Source: Mycolicibacterium goodii (GTDB taxonomy: Bacteria; Actinomycetota; Actinomycetes; Mycobacteriales; Mycobacteriaceae). Taken from it: DNA of 64,000 bases. A program made the position numbers and the translations under genes. Positions 1 to 10,102 of the stretch are shown piece by piece. The notes under the pieces are model-generated. The model saw nothing but the letters and a program-made list of their open reading frames with translations, searched no databases and was not told where the DNA came from. Numbering within the stretch: position 1 is the first letter of the stretch; each line of letters starts with the position of its first letter. The stretch lies in assembly GCF_022370755.2 (NCBI RefSeq), contig NZ_CP092364.2, positions 2,852,001 to 2,916,000 of the forward strand, read 5' to 3'.

Positions 1-80
1 TCGAAGCCGGCCGGATCACCTCAAGCGGAACCGGTGGGTCGGCCTCCGAAGCCGATGTGCGTGCCGCCATGGCGATCTGA
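1..80 (+). CDS. C-terminal end of an upstream gene (partial)
   Basis: Reading from base 3, an open frame runs from the window edge to a TGA at 78-80 and encodes about 25 residues ending ADVRAAMAI. The alanine-rich amphipathic end and GC-rich third positions look like a real coding tail. Too little is present to name a family. The hairpin-rich stretch just after it would suit an end of transcription. It could also be chance open frame. Confidence 0.4.
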   Translation, partial: EAGRITSSGTGGSASEADVRAAMAI

Positions 81-107
81 TTCTCCTCGACGGCCCTGCT
101 TTGCACC

Positions 108-171
108 GCGAACGTGCGTGTCTGCCACACGACGCGCCTCTCGCGGTCGGCAGTTCATGCACGCTCGTCGC
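108..171. repeat. Imperfect intergenic hairpin, family member 1
   Basis: The arm at 108-126 (GCGAACGTGCGTGTCTGCC) pairs imperfectly with 149-171. A second, perfect 10-bp inverted repeat, ATGCACGCTC/GAGCGTGCAT, lies at 157-166/176-185. It has no T tract. It resembles the elements at 1176-1234 and 5300-5359 in its GTGCGTGTCTGC core. It may act as a terminator between the partial gene on the left and the SDR gene that ends at 270. Confidence 0.55.
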
Positions 172-194
172 GCGTGAGCGTGCATCCTCAACGT

Positions 195-250
195 CGCTCG
201 TAACGCAGTGGCGGTCCCGGGCGCGATTTTCCGCCGTGACGTTACGAGCG
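195..250. terminator. Long inverted repeat, probable bidirectional terminator
   Basis: CGCTCGTAACG at 195-205 is matched exactly by its reverse complement at 240-250. An inner GGCGG/CCGCC pair extends the stem to about 16 of 20 paired positions around a 16-nt loop. It lies 20 bp beyond the end of the SDR gene, which reads leftward. It lacks a U tract, which is common for mycobacterial terminators. Confidence 0.55.
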
Positions 251-269
251 GGTCGACGTGCGTGCCATG

Positions 270-1046
270 TCACGTCAGGTAGTCAGCACCGCCGACATAG
301 GTCATCGCGGGAGCATCGGACTGCACAGCTGCCCGCGTGATCTCAGCAGCGAACTCCTCGATGGTCGGAAGCGGGGCCTGCTCGCGACGGGTATCGACGG
401 CGGTTGGATCCCTACGGTGCAGCAAACGCACGATGATCGTCCCTTCGATCATGTCGCCGGACACTACCTTGAGGTCGATACCCCGTTGCGCCAGAGCGGG
501 TTTGATCTCCAAAAGCGCATCCTCGCCGGCACGCTTGCTCTGTGCGATCGGTTCGTAGCCATCGGGCACCGGCTTGTCCGGATAGAAATGTGCCTGGTGA
601 CTGGTGACGAAGACGATCCGTCCACCGGGCCGCATCAACGGAACCGCCAACTCGACAAGGCGCAGTTGCGCATCGCGGTTCAGCCGCATCGCATAGCCCG
701 GGTCGGCTCCACGCTCCAAACCGCCGGAGGCATTGAGCACGAGCAGGTCGAGCCAACCGAAGCCGGACGCAATGCTCGCCATCAGTGTCTCCACCTGGGC
801 GTCATCGCAGACGTCCGCGCCGGCGATCGACGCCTGTCCACCGGCCGCGCGGATCGCGTCGACCACGGCATTGGCGCGTTTGGCCTTCTCGCGGTAGTTG
901 ACCAGCACATGGAAGCCCTCTTCGGCGAGCAGGCGGGCGACTTCGGCGCCAATTCCGCGCGAGCCTCCCGTGACCAGTGCGACACGGGAGGCCGGTGTCG
1001 CCTGACCGTCCACGTTCACATCACTCTCGTACGTCTCCGCGCCCAT
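270..1046 (-). CDS. Short-chain dehydrogenase/reductase family protein, atypical active site
   Basis: 258 residues with a Rossmann fold. The glycine-rich NAD(P) motif TGGSRGIG sits near residue 27 and an NASG motif replaces the usual NNAG. The expected catalytic Ser lies in FVTSHQAHF. The usual YxxxK is not clear: the lysine in YEPIAQSKRAGE has isoleucine four residues before it, and the only nearby tyrosine is seven residues away. Either the alignment is shifted by a local deletion or the enzyme is degenerate. The ATG is preceded by a GAGGGGGA ribosome site. It is a single gene, with hairpin elements on both sides. Substrate unknown. Confidence 0.88.
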   Translation of the reverse strand: MGAETYESDVNVDGQATPASRVALVTGGSRGIGAEVARLLAEEGFHVLVNYREKAKRANAVVDAIRAAGGQASIAGADVCDDAQVETLMASIASGFGWLDLLVLNASGGLERGADPGYAMRLNRDAQLRLVELAVPLMRPGGRIVFVTSHQAHFYPDKPVPDGYEPIAQSKRAGEDALLEIKPALAQRGIDLKVVSGDMIEGTIIVRLLHRRDPTAVDTRREQAPLPTIEEFAAEITRAAVQSDAPAMTYVGGADYLT

Positions 1047-1175
1047 GTGCGATCCCCCTCAGCTACGGTCCCGAGCCCCTTAGATTTCCCTTACTTTACT
1101 CTTATTTTTCTTAGCCTTGGGGTGCGGGGCGACGACGGGTCACTTCGCCGGCACTCAGTGCACACTCAACGCTCA

Positions 1176-1234
1176 CGAGCGTGCGCGAACTGCTGCTGAT
1201 CTGCGGCGTGGCGGGCAGCAGACACGCACGCTCG
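1176..1234. repeat. Intergenic hairpin, family member 2
   Basis: The arm CGAGCGTGCGCGAACTGCTGC (1176-1195 and one more base) pairs with 1215-1234, whose reverse complement reads CGAGCGTGCGTGTCTGCTGC. The element lies between the start of the SDR gene and the 3' end of hisS, so it could end hisS transcription. Its core is shared with the hairpin at 108-171. Confidence 0.6.
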
Positions 1235-1277
1235 CGGTGCAACGAACCACCCCCGCCGCCAAACTGCAACGAGAAAC

Positions 1278-2558
1278 CTACCGGCCGAGGCGGGAAAGCA
1301 CCTCGGCCACAACGGAATCGGCGGGGACGTCGATCTGGTCGCCTGTGGACAGATCCTTGAGCCCGACCGTGCCTGCCTCGATGTCGCGGTCGCCTGCCAC
1401 GAGGGCGTACTTCGCGCCGGAGCGGTCGGCGGCCTTCATCGCGCCTTTGAGACCGCGGTCGCCGTAGGCGAGGTCGACGCGCGCGCCGTCGGCACGCAGT
1501 TTCGCCGCGAGCTTGGCGAGCTCGAGCTTGGCGGCCGCACCGAGGGGCACGCCGAACACCTCGACGCCGCCCGCACCTTCGATCGTCTTGCCTTCGGCCT
1601 GCAGCGCGAGCAGCGTCCGGTCGACGCCGAGGCCGAATCCGATGCCCGAGACATCCTGGCCGCCGAGCTGACGCATCAACCCGTCGTAGCGACCGCCGCC
1701 GCCGATACCGGACTGGGCGCCGAGGCCGTCGTGGACGAACTCGAACGTCGTCTTGGTGTAGTAGTCCAGGCCGCGCACCATGCGCGGGTTGATCACGTAC
1801 GGCACACCGAGCGCGTCGAGGTACGACTGCACGGTCTCGAAGTGCTCTTTGGCCGAGTCCGACAGGTGATCGAGCATCAGCGGCGCGTCGGCGGTCATCT
1901 CCCGCACGTGCGGCCGCTTGTCGTCGAGCACGCGCAGCGGGTTGATCTCGGCGCGACGCCGGGTCTCCTCGTCGAGGTCGAGCTTGAACAGGAACTCCTG
2001 CAGCAGCTCGCGGTAGGCCGGGCGGCAGGTGTCGTCGCCGAGCGACGTGATCTCCAGCCGGAAACCGTCCAGGCCCAGTGAGCGGAAGCCCGCGTCTGCC
2101 ACGGCGATCACCTCGGCGTCCAGCGCCGGGTCGTCGACTCCGATCGCCTCGACGCCCACCTGCTGCAGCTGGCGGTACCGGCCGGCCTGCGGCCGCTCGT
2201 AGCGGAAGAACGGCCCCGAGTAGCAGAGCTTGACCGGCAGCGCGCCGCGGTCGAGCCGATGCTGGATGACGGCCCGGATGACGCCCGCGGTGCCTTCGGG
2301 GCGCAGGGTCACCGACCGGTCGCCGCGGTCGGCGAAGGTGTACATCTCCTTGGAGACCACGTCGGTGGACTCACCCACGCCGCGTGCGAACAGCGCCGTG
2401 TCCTCGAAGATCGGCAGTTCGATGTCGCCGTAGCCGGCGCGGCGCGCCGCGGACAGCAGACCGTCGCGGACCGCGACGAACTGGGCCGAATCCGGAGGCA
2501 GATAGTCGGGCACACCCTTGGGCGCCTGGAACGCGACGGGCGAGGAACCTTCAGTCAC
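1278..2558 (-). CDS. hisS: Histidine-tRNA ligase
   Basis: 426 residues, normal for bacterial HisRS. It charges tRNA-His in the cytoplasm. Class II motif 2 is seen as [11 protein letters not shown], followed by the histidine-specific stretch [12 protein letters not shown] and a glycine-rich motif 3 [11 protein letters not shown]. An anticodon-binding domain ([10 protein letters not shown] onward) forms the C-terminus. The start is a GTG inside a GTGA overlap with the stop of the upstream MBL hydrolase gene, so translation is probably coupled. The pair matches mycobacterial order (Rv2580c-Rv2581c as I recall). Confidence 0.98.
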   Translation of the reverse strand: MTEGSSPVAFQAPKGVPDYLPPDSAQFVAVRDGLLSAARRAGYGDIELPIFEDTALFARGVGESTDVVSKEMYTFADRGDRSVTLRPEGTAGVIRAVIQHRLDRGALPVKLCYSGPFFRYERPQAGRYRQLQQVGVEAIGVDDPALDAEVIAVADAGFRSLGLDGFRLEITSLGDDTCRPAYRELLQEFLFKLDLDEETRRRAEINPLRVLDDKRPHVREMTADAPLMLDHLSDSAKEHFETVQSYLDALGVPYVINPRMVRGLDYYTKTTFEFVHDGLGAQSGIGGGGRYDGLMRQLGGQDVSGIGFGLGVDRTLLALQAEGKTIEGAGGVEVFGVPLGAAAKLELAKLAAKLRADGARVDLAYGDRGLKGAMKAADRSGAKYALVAGDRDIEAGTVGLKDLSTGDQIDVPADSVVAEVLSRLGR

Positions 2559-3247
2559 AGAGTCAAACCTTCGAGAAATGGGTTGGTGCGGCGTTCGTGC
2601 CCGATGGTCGACTTCGGGCCGTGGCCCGGTAGTACCACGGCGTCGTCCTCGAGCACCAACAGTTTTGTCACGATCGATCCGAGCAGGTCGCGCCCGCTGC
2701 CCCCGGGAAGGTCGGTGCGGCCCACCGAGGACCGGAACAGCGTATCGCCCGTGAACACGAGATCCCGATCACCATCGGCCACGCGGAACACCACCGAGCC
2801 CCGCGTGTGCCCGGGGGTGTGGTCGACGGTCACCGCGATCTCGCCGAAGTCGACCGCCTCGCCGTCGTGCTCCAGTTCGATGAGCTGTTTGGGCTCGCTG
2901 AACAGCACACCGACCGCGAGTTGCGCCAGTCGCGGTCCGAATCCCTTGATCGGGTCGGTCAGCATGAACCGGTCCTCGGGATGGATGTAGGCCGGGCAGC
3001 CGTAGGTGTCGGCGACCTTCTGCGCCGACCAGATGTGATCGATGTGGCCGTGCGTCAGCAGCACCGCCGCCGGGGTCAGCCGGTGTTCGTCCAGAATCTT
3101 GCGAAGCGGGCCCATCGCTCGTTGGCCGGGGTCGACCACGATCGCGTCGGCCCCGGGTCGCTCGGCCAGCACGTAGCAGTTGCACGCCAACATCCCGGCC
3201 GGAAAACCGGTGATCAACACCCTGCCAGTTTCCCATGCCGACACCAT
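2555..3247 (-). CDS. MBL-fold hydrolase, glyoxalase II-like
   Basis: 230 residues from the ATG at 3247. The metallo-beta-lactamase zinc motif THGHIDH is at residues 65-71, with later ligands in [20 protein letters not shown] and LPGHGPKS. This layout is that of hydroxyacylglutathione hydrolase-type enzymes. Mycobacteria lack glutathione, so a mycothiol or other thioester substrate is more likely (inference). A longer frame exists upstream, but GGGAGAAC just before 3247 and family length favour this start. Its stop overlaps hisS by 4 bp. Confidence 0.93.
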   Translation of the reverse strand: MVSAWETGRVLITGFPAGMLACNCYVLAERPGADAIVVDPGQRAMGPLRKILDEHRLTPAAVLLTHGHIDHIWSAQKVADTYGCPAYIHPEDRFMLTDPIKGFGPRLAQLAVGVLFSEPKQLIELEHDGEAVDFGEIAVTVDHTPGHTRGSVVFRVADGDRDLVFTGDTLFRSSVGRTDLPGGSGRDLLGSIVTKLLVLEDDAVVLPGHGPKSTIGHERRTNPFLEGLTL

Positions 3248-3378
3248 GGCGCGTTCTCCCGGTCGCAAACACCGCCACCGTTGCCGCGGGTCATCAGGCT
3301 CGCACTCAGCATCGCCTGGCACACTCGTTGCCGACCCGATCCACGAACGAGATCCGGAGAACGAGGAGGACGCCCGCG

Positions 3379-4245
3379 GTGCCGACCAACGAACAACGGC
3401 GTGCGACGGCCAAGCGCAAGCTCGAACGTCAACTGGAGCGGCGCGCCGCGAAGGCGCGCAGGCAGCGCATCCTGACCATTGCGGGTTCAGTGGTGGCAGT
3501 GCTCGTCATCGGCGCCGTCATCACCACCTTGGTGATCACCAACAAGGACAACGGCGACACGACCGCCTCGGCGTCGACCACCACCGCCGACGCGGCCGCG
3601 GAGCCGGCCGCCGATGGCCAGCTGCCGCCGTTCGTCGCGCCCGCCGACCTGGGCACCAACTGCCAGTACCCGGCCGCCGGCCAGGCCAGCAAGCCCGTTG
3701 AGCCACCGCGGTCGGGCCAGGTGCCGACGGACCCCGCGACCATCAGCGTCAGCATGGTCACGACGCAGGGCAACATCGGCCTGCAGCTCGACAACGCCAA
3801 GGCGCCGTGCACGGTGAACAGCTTCGCGAGCCTGGCGGCGAAGAACTACTTCAACGACACCCCTTGCCACCGCCTGACCACCGGGGGGCTGTCGGTGCTG
3901 CAGTGCGGCGATCCGACGGGCAGCGGAACGGGTGGTCCCGGTTACCAGTTCGCAAATGAATACCCGACGAACCAGTACCAGCCGGACAACCCGGCGCTGC
4001 AGCAGCCCGTGGTGTACCCGCGCGGCACGGTCGCCATGGCCAACGCCGGTCCCGGCACCAACGGCAGCCAGTTCTTCCTCGTCTACCAGGATTCGCAGCT
4101 GCCGCCGAACTACACCGTGTTCGGCAAGATCGACGAGACCGGCCTGGCCACGCTGGACAAGATCGCGGCAGGCGGTGTCGAGGGTGGCGGCTCCGACGGC
4201 AAGCCGGCGCTCGACGTCGAGCTCAAGTCCGTCGCGCTGGACTGA
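3379..4245 (+). CDS. ppiB: Membrane-anchored peptidyl-prolyl cis-trans isomerase (cyclophilin)
   Basis: 288 residues from the GTG at 3379, preceded by a strong GAGGAGG-like site at 3363-3370. A basic, coiled N-terminus (about 1-35) leads into one transmembrane helix (about 36-58), an Ala/Thr-rich linker, and a C-terminal cyclophilin domain. Active-site landmarks are CHRLTT (the catalytic Arg), LQCGDPTGSGTGGPGY and GSQFFLVYQD. It probably faces the cell wall space and helps fold exported proteins. The divergent neighbour is the MBL-hisS operon. A paralogue follows 9 bp downstream. Confidence 0.93.
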   Translation: MPTNEQRRATAKRKLERQLERRAAKARRQRILTIAGSVVAVLVIGAVITTLVITNKDNGDTTASASTTTADAAAEPAADGQLPPFVAPADLGTNCQYPAAGQASKPVEPPRSGQVPTDPATISVSMVTTQGNIGLQLDNAKAPCTVNSFASLAAKNYFNDTPCHRLTTGGLSVLQCGDPTGSGTGGPGYQFANEYPTNQYQPDNPALQQPVVYPRGTVAMANAGPGTNGSQFFLVYQDSQLPPNYTVFGKIDETGLATLDKIAAGGVEGGGSDGKPALDVELKSVALD

Positions 4246-4254
4246 TCGGGCGCA

Positions 4255-5286
4255 GTGACCTTCCCACCGACCGATCCGGCGCCGTACCCGCCGCCCTACG
4301 GCGGCCACCAACCGGGCCACCCGGGTTACCCACTCGGGTATCCGGGTGGTCACCCCGGTGGTTTTCCGGGCGGATATCCGCCGCCTGGACGGACCAACAG
4401 CATGGCGATCGCGTCGCTGGTGTGCGCGTTCCTGTTCGCCCCCGCGGGCATCGTGTTCGGGCACGTCTCGCTGTCGCAGATCAAGCGCAGCGGTGAGCAG
4501 GGCCGCGGTCTGGCGATCGCGGGCCTGGTGATCAGCTACGTGTTCACCGTGCTGACCGTGGTCGCCGTGATCGTGTCGATCCTGCTCACGATGCTCGCAG
4601 TGCAAACTGTCGATCGCCGCCCCGGCGGCCCGACGTACGACGCGGCGCCCCAGAACGCGCTGCCGGCGTTCGACCCGCCACCCAATCTGGGCGTCGACTG
4701 CCAGTACCCGCCCACCACGGAACCGGCCGCGAAACCGGCCAGGCCGCCCCGTACCGGCACCGTGCCGACCGAACCGGCGACGGTGTCGGCCGGGATCCGC
4801 ACCAACCACGGCAGCATCGGTCTGCGGCTGGCCAACGGCCGGTCACCGTGCACCGTCAACAGTTTCGCGAGCCTCGCGCAGCAGGGCTTCTACGACAACA
4901 CCCCGTGCCATCGACTCACTACCGGTCAGATGGCGGTGCTGCAGTGCGGTGACCCGACGGGCAAGGGCACCGGTGGGCCCGGCTACCGGTTTCCCAACGA
5001 ATACCCGACCAACCAGTACCGGCTCTCCGACCCCGCGCTGCGCAAGCCGGTCGTGTACCCGCGCGGCACCGTGGCGACCGCCAATTCCGGTCCGGGCAGC
5101 AACGGCAGCCAGTTCTTCCTGGTGTACCAGGACTCGTTGTTGCCGCCGACGTACACGGTGTTCGGAGAGGTCGACCGTACCGGCCTGGCAACCCTGGACC
5201 AGATTGCGGCAGACGGCATCGCCGGCGGCGGGGACGATGGCGCGCCCGCCGAACCGGTGAAGATCGTCGAGGCAAGCCTCGACTGA
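4255..5286 (+). CDS. Second membrane cyclophilin, with DUF4190 region
   Basis: 343 residues, GTG start 9 bp after ppiB. The first 45 residues are a Pro/Gly/Tyr-rich tail. Two membrane helices follow (about 45-65 and 82-115) in a DUF4190-like arrangement, then a cyclophilin domain very like that of the gene upstream (CHRLTTGQMAVLQCGDPTG, NGSQFFLVYQD). The shared linker text with ppiB (NLGVDCQYP versus DLGTNCQYP) shows duplication of the catalytic half joined to a different anchor. Probably cotranscribed with ppiB. Confidence 0.92.
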   Translation: MTFPPTDPAPYPPPYGGHQPGHPGYPLGYPGGHPGGFPGGYPPPGRTNSMAIASLVCAFLFAPAGIVFGHVSLSQIKRSGEQGRGLAIAGLVISYVFTVLTVVAVIVSILLTMLAVQTVDRRPGGPTYDAAPQNALPAFDPPPNLGVDCQYPPTTEPAAKPARPPRTGTVPTEPATVSAGIRTNHGSIGLRLANGRSPCTVNSFASLAQQGFYDNTPCHRLTTGQMAVLQCGDPTGKGTGGPGYRFPNEYPTNQYRLSDPALRKPVVYPRGTVATANSGPGSNGSQFFLVYQDSLLPPTYTVFGEVDRTGLATLDQIAADGIAGGGDDGAPAEPVKIVEASLD

Positions 5287-5299
5287 TCGCCTCGCATGC

Positions 5300-5359
5300 G
5301 CGAGCAGACACGAAAGTGCCCGGTTGGGGCGGAAATCGGGTACGTTCACGTCTGCTCGC
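5300..5359. terminator. Strong intergenic hairpin between convergent genes, family member 3
   Basis: Arms 5300-5322 and 5337-5359 pair at 19 of 23 positions, starting with the perfect GCGAGCAGAC/GTCTGCTCGC, around a 14-nt loop. It begins 14 bp after the second cyclophilin gene and faces the convergent relA. The position and stem suit a bidirectional terminator. The GAGCAGACACG core is shared with elements 1 and 2. Confidence 0.7.
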
Positions 5360-5472
5360 GGAAGAAGCTGGTGCGCACACACCGCCGGCTCAGCGACCAG
5401 TACAACCCACCGGTCACCAAACCTCTTGAGAACCAGGAGAAGTCGGTGTTGCCGAGCATCGTGGCGATGGGA

Positions 5473-7836
5473 TCAGGCAGCGCTGGTGACGCGGTACACG
5501 TCGTAGACGCCTTCGACGTTGCGCACGACGCTCAACAGATGACCGAGATGTTTGGGGTCGCCCATCTCGAACGTGAATCGGCTGATCGCGACCCGGTCGT
5601 TGGACGTGGTGACCGACGCCGACAGGATGTTGACCTTCTCGTCGGCCAGCACGCGGGTGACATCGGAGAGCAGACGGTGCCGGTCGAGCGCCTCGACCTG
5701 GATGGCGACCAGGAACACCGAAGACGGCGACGGCGCCCAGTTCACCTCGATGATGCGTTCGGACTGCTGCTGCAGCGACTCGGCGTTGGTGCAGTCGGTG
5801 CGGTGCACGCTGACTCCCCCGCCGCGGGTGACGAAGCCCATGATGGTGTCGCCGGGCACCGGGGTGCAGCACTTGGCCAGCTTGGTCAGCACACCGGGCG
5901 CGCCGGGCACCGCCACCCCCGTGTCGTCGTTGCTGCGTTGGCGGATCGGCATGGTCGCCGGGGTGGACCGCTCGGCGAGTTCGTCCTCGGCGGCCTCGTC
6001 CCCACCGAACTGGGCCAGCAGGCGCTGCACCACGTGACGCGCCGACACGTGGCCCTCACCGACCGCGGTGTAGAGGGCCGAGACGTCCTGGTAGCGCAAC
6101 TCGCGGGCCAGCGCTCCCATGGTTTCGGCGTTCATCAACCGCTGCAACGGAAGTCCACCACGACGCACCTCGCGGGCGATCGCATCCTTACCGGATTCGA
6201 GTGCCTCCTCGCGGCGTTCCTTGGCGAACCACTGCCGGATCTTGGTCTTGGCCCGCGGTGACACCACAAACGTCTGCCAGTCCCGAGACGGCCCGGCGTT
6301 GGGCGCCTTCGAGGTGAACACCTCGACCACTTCGCCGTTCTCGAGCTTGCGCTCCAACGCCACCAGCCTGCCGTTGACCCGGGCGCCGATGCAGCGGTGC
6401 CCCACCTCGGTGTGCACGGCGTAGGCGAAGTCCACCGGCGTGGACCCGGCGGGCAACGTGATCACGTCGCCCTTCGGGGTGAACACGAAGATCTCTTGTA
6501 CGGCAAGGTCATAACGCAGCGATTCGAGGAACTCGCCGGGGTCAGCCGCCTCCCGCTGCCAGTCGAGCAACTGCCGCATCCACGCCATGTCGTCGATCTC
6601 GGCTGCGGCGTGACTGTGCGGGACCCCGTTGCGCCCCTTGGCCTCCTTGTAGCGCCAGTGCGCGGCGATGCCGTACTCGGCGGTGCGGTGCATCTCGCGG
6701 GTGCGGATCTGCACCTCAAGCGGTTTGCCTTCCGGCCCCACCACCGTGGTGTGCAGCGACTGGTACACCCCGTACCGGGGCTGGGCGATGTAGTCCTTGA
6801 AACGTCCCGCCATCGGCTGCCACAGCGAGTGCACGACACCCACGGCGGCATAGCAGTCACGGATCTCGTCGCACAGGATGCGCACACCCACCAGGTCGTG
6901 GATGTCGTCGAAGTCGCGGCCCTTGACGATCATCTTCTGGTAGATCGACCAGTAGTGCTTGGGCCTGCCCTCCACCACCGCGTTGATCTTCATCGCGCTG
7001 AGCGCGACGCCGATCTCGGCGCGCACCTTGGCCAGGTAGGTGTCGCGCGACGGTGCCCGATCGGCGACCAGGCGGACGATCTCCTCGTACTTCTTCGGGT
7101 GCAGGATCGCGAACGCGAGATCCTCCAGCTCCCACTTGACCGTCGCCATGCCGAGGCGATGGGCAAGCGGCGCAATGACTTCCAGCGTCTCCCTGGCCTT
7201 GCGCGCCTGCTTCTCGGGCGGCAGGAACCGCATGGTGCGCATGTTGTGCAGTCGGTCGGCGACCTTGATCACCAGCACCCGCGGATCGCGGGCCATCGCG
7301 ATGATCATCTTTCGGATCGTCTCGCCCTCGGCCGCCGAGCCCAGCACGACCTTGTCCAGCTTGGTCACACCGTCCACCAAGTGCCCGACCTCGCTGCCGA
7401 AATCCGCGGTGAGCGCCTCGAGGCTGTACCCGGTGTCCTCGACGGTGTCGTGCAACAGCGCGGCGACCAGTGTGGTGGTGTCCATGCCGAGTTCGGCCAG
7501 GATGTTCGCGACCGCCAGCGGATGCGTGATGTACGGATCGCCCGACTTGCGCAGCTGGTCGGCGTGGCGTTTCTCCGCGACGTCATAGGCTCGCTGCAGC
7601 AGCTGCAGGTCGGCCTTCGGGTAGATCTCGCGGTGCACCGCGACGAGCGGTTCGAGCACCGGGTTGATCGCACTGCGTTGCGCGGTCATCCTGCGGGCCA
7701 GCCGCGCACGGACGCGACGAGAGGCGCTGACGCGCGCGCTCTCCGGCGACGTCGACGTCGATGTGGCCTGCGATCGGGTTTCGGGCACCGCGGGAGGAGA
7801 CTGCACGGCCTGACCCTTGCCTGGCTCGTCGACCAT
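5473..7836 (-). CDS. relA: Bifunctional (p)ppGpp synthetase/hydrolase
   Basis: 787 residues from the ATG at 7836, which has an AGGAGGTGAC ribosome site; this matches the length of mycobacterial Rel (about 790). The N-terminal HD hydrolase is visible as H91 and the HD pair at 129-130 in LLHDTVEDT. The synthetase domain follows with [15 protein letters not shown] ([19 protein letters not shown]), helical and ACT domains follow, ending [13 protein letters not shown]. It makes and removes the stringent alarmone. It is the last gene of the yajC-secDF-apt run. Confidence 0.98.
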   Translation of the reverse strand: MVDEPGKGQAVQSPPAVPETRSQATSTSTSPESARVSASRRVRARLARRMTAQRSAINPVLEPLVAVHREIYPKADLQLLQRAYDVAEKRHADQLRKSGDPYITHPLAVANILAELGMDTTTLVAALLHDTVEDTGYSLEALTADFGSEVGHLVDGVTKLDKVVLGSAAEGETIRKMIIAMARDPRVLVIKVADRLHNMRTMRFLPPEKQARKARETLEVIAPLAHRLGMATVKWELEDLAFAILHPKKYEEIVRLVADRAPSRDTYLAKVRAEIGVALSAMKINAVVEGRPKHYWSIYQKMIVKGRDFDDIHDLVGVRILCDEIRDCYAAVGVVHSLWQPMAGRFKDYIAQPRYGVYQSLHTTVVGPEGKPLEVQIRTREMHRTAEYGIAAHWRYKEAKGRNGVPHSHAAAEIDDMAWMRQLLDWQREAADPGEFLESLRYDLAVQEIFVFTPKGDVITLPAGSTPVDFAYAVHTEVGHRCIGARVNGRLVALERKLENGEVVEVFTSKAPNAGPSRDWQTFVVSPRAKTKIRQWFAKERREEALESGKDAIAREVRRGGLPLQRLMNAETMGALARELRYQDVSALYTAVGEGHVSARHVVQRLLAQFGGDEAAEDELAERSTPATMPIRQRSNDDTGVAVPGAPGVLTKLAKCCTPVPGDTIMGFVTRGGGVSVHRTDCTNAESLQQQSERIIEVNWAPSPSSVFLVAIQVEALDRHRLLSDVTRVLADEKVNILSASVTTSNDRVAISRFTFEMGDPKHLGHLLSVVRNVEGVYDVYRVTSAA

Positions 7837-7879
7837 CGTTGTCACCTCCTGCGCAGCAACCAGAATTCGAGGATATCCC

Positions 7880-8422
7880 TCAGATGATGTGCAGGCTCCG
7901 TACGCCCAATGAGGCCACCGCGTCGCGTCCGCGGAGCGCCTCCAGCTCGAGAACCACACCCGCGCCGGTCACGTTGGCACCGCTGTCACCCAACAACTTG
8001 GCCGCCGCCGCGAGTGTCCCGCCGGTGGCCAGCACATCGTCGATGATCACAACGTTGCGGCCTGCGATATCAATCCCCTCGGCGGGGATCTCCAGCGTTG
8101 CCGTGCCGTACTCCAGCTGGTAGGTCGCCGCGTGGACCGGCGGCGGCAGCTTGCCGCCCTTACGGACCGCGAGCACCCCGGTGCCCAGACGGGTCGCCAC
8201 CGCCGCACCGAGCAGGAAGCCCCGCGCGTCCAGACCTGCGATCAGATCGGCACCCGACGCGATCGCCGCCAGCGCATCGGTCACGATCCGCAGACCCCGC
8301 GCATCGGCGAGCAACGGGGTCAGGTCCTTGAACTGAATGCCCGGTTCCGGGAAATCTGCGACCTCACGCGTGAGCGTCGCGATCACCCGCGACACCTCGG
8401 CCGGGTCGTAGTGCTGCGTCAT
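7880..8422 (-). CDS. apt: Adenine phosphoribosyltransferase
   Basis: 180 residues from the ATG at 8422. It converts adenine and PRPP to AMP. The PRPP-binding motif [13 protein letters not shown] is intact, with [14 protein letters not shown] and RKGGKLP as further APRT signatures. A start further upstream (8470) would overlap the previous gene more and add a low-complexity tail unlike the family. The chosen start overlaps nothing, since the upstream lipoprotein gene ends at 8430. It sits 43 bp before relA, as in other actinobacteria. Confidence 0.94.
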   Translation of the reverse strand: MTQHYDPAEVSRVIATLTREVADFPEPGIQFKDLTPLLADARGLRIVTDALAAIASGADLIAGLDARGFLLGAAVATRLGTGVLAVRKGGKLPPPVHAATYQLEYGTATLEIPAEGIDIAGRNVVIIDDVLATGGTLAAAAKLLGDSGANVTGAGVVLELEALRGRDAVASLGVRSLHII

Positions 8423-8429
8423 TTGCGCG

Positions 8430-10097
8430 TCATTTCGAGAGCTTCCACCGGTCCATGTTCCAGCCCGCACCCCATCGGGTCGGGTTGCTGCTCACCGCGT
8501 ACATCTTGTTCGACGTGAGCACCGTGCGCTGCTGGCGGTACAACGGCAGGGTCGGCACGTCGTCCCACAGGATCGGCGCCCCCTCACTCAGCAGGCGAGC
8601 CACTTCCTTGGGGTCGGACGTGACCGCGAGCGCATCGATGATGCCGTCGATCCGCTCGTTGTTGTAGTTGGGCAGGTTGTTTCCGTTGCCGACGTGCAAT
8701 GCGTAAGCGTCGATCGCCGACGAGCCGGACGAACCCGCACCGGCCGCGCCCCCGGTGCTCGCCAGCAGCGCGTCGATCTCGTTGTTGCGCAAAGCGATCG
8801 GGCCTGCGGTCTCCGATCCGGCGTCCTGAACCGTGATACCCGCGGGCCCGCACGCCTTCGCGATGGCCCCGACGATCGCGGCCAGTCGCGCGTTCGGGGT
8901 CTGGTAGCCGATGCGGACCGTCAGCGGCCGGTTGTCGAGGGCGTCGCGGGCGGCCTCGGGGTTGGCGACGCTGAACCTGCCGCCTTCCGCGGCCCCCTCG
9001 GCCGCGCTGAACGCGTCCTCGGACGCCGGGCTCAGCCGGGCGTTGGCGATCGGCATCTCGGCATTGCGGGCGATCACGTCGCGCGGTGTGCACAGCGCGA
9101 CAGCACGTCGGGCCGTCGGCGCACCCAGCGGACCGCCGGGCGCGAAGATGAGTTGCTCGATGCCTGCCGACGGGCTGTCGCTGCTGACGTAGTCGTCGGG
9201 AAGGTTGAGTAGGCCCGAGGAGCCGGTGGCGATGTCCACGACGTCGTACGAGCCTTCATTGACCCGCTCCTGGATGTCGGCGCCGCGCGGCCACACCGTG
9301 ATCGTGTTGGTGATCGGCGGGGTGCCCCACCACTTGTCGTTGGCGACGAGCACCACCGAACCGTCCTCCGACACCGATTCGAGGCGGTAGGGCCCGGATG
9401 ACGGGAACCGCTTGAGATCGATGTCGGGATTGAGATCCCAGATCGTGTTCCACGCCTTGGCGATGCCGTCGATCGCGTTCAGGTCATTTGCCCGCAGCGC
9501 CCGGACCACACCGCCGTCACCGAGCCCGAGTTCGTCGGCGATGACGTGCGACGGCATCAGTGCCGTCGCGGCGAACAGGTACCCGTAGTCGAGGAAGCCG
9601 CGGTCCTGCGCGAACGAGACCCTGGCCCGTTTCTGCCCCGGTTCGCAGTCCACCGAACCGATGTCGCGGTAGCCGGCTCGGCCGGCGGAATCGAACCCGG
9701 GGAACCGTCCGGACTGCGCGGCCCACGTGAGGACCATGTCGTCGCAGGTGATCGGCTTGCCGTCGGAATAGACGGCGTTGTCGCTGATGACGTAGTCGAG
9801 CACCAGCGGGGTGCGGCCCACCACCGACACCGTGCCGAAGTCGTGGTCGGCCACCACCTGACCGTCGGGTCCGTGGTAGGCGAAACCGGTCAGCGTGCGC
9901 GCGAACGCCTGCGGACCGCCCGACGCGGCACCGGCGACCGTGTTGGTGTTGTACGTGGTCAACGTGCCGTCCACGGCATAGTCGATCTCGCTGGCCGAGC
10001 CGCTGCCGCAGCTGGTGAGTCCAAGGCTCCCCAACATTGACAGCACCACCAGCATCGCTGCGGTCCGCACGCGGGCGGTGGCGCTCCGGTGAGCCAT
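8430..10097 (-). CDS. ABC transporter peptide-binding lipoprotein, family 5
   Basis: 555 residues from the ATG at 10097. A signal peptide ends in the lipobox LTSC (lipidated Cys30). The mature part is a type 5 solute-binding protein (DppA/OppA class): [22 protein letters not shown] and WWGTPPI are family landmarks. It probably binds a peptide or similar solute outside the membrane, but no permease or ATPase lies nearby. It starts 5 bp after secF ends and probably belongs to the sec transcript. It corresponds in place to Rv2585c as I recall. Confidence 0.92.
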   Translation of the reverse strand: MAHRSATARVRTAAMLVVLSMLGSLGLTSCGSGSASEIDYAVDGTLTTYNTNTVAGAASGGPQAFARTLTGFAYHGPDGQVVADHDFGTVSVVGRTPLVLDYVISDNAVYSDGKPITCDDMVLTWAAQSGRFPGFDSAGRAGYRDIGSVDCEPGQKRARVSFAQDRGFLDYGYLFAATALMPSHVIADELGLGDGGVVRALRANDLNAIDGIAKAWNTIWDLNPDIDLKRFPSSGPYRLESVSEDGSVVLVANDKWWGTPPITNTITVWPRGADIQERVNEGSYDVVDIATGSSGLLNLPDDYVSSDSPSAGIEQLIFAPGGPLGAPTARRAVALCTPRDVIARNAEMPIANARLSPASEDAFSAAEGAAEGGRFSVANPEAARDALDNRPLTVRIGYQTPNARLAAIVGAIAKACGPAGITVQDAGSETAGPIALRNNEIDALLASTGGAAGAGSSGSSAIDAYALHVGNGNNLPNYNNERIDGIIDALAVTSDPKEVARLLSEGAPILWDDVPTLPLYRQQRTVLTSNKMYAVSSNPTRWGAGWNMDRWKLSK

Positions 10098-10102
10098 CCG
10101 GT

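Noticed and set aside
258..1199. A 313-codon plus-strand frame across the SDR gene
   Set aside because: It is antisense to the SDR, which has clear motifs and a good ribosome site; the frame has no domain and reflects GC-rich antisense openness.
3487..4809. A 440-codon minus-strand frame across the cyclophilins
   Set aside because: Arg/His-rich composition with no domain; it is a shadow of two real genes.
6397..7887. A 496-codon plus-strand frame antisense to relA
   Set aside because: Composition typical of antisense frames in high-GC genes, no ribosome site or family.
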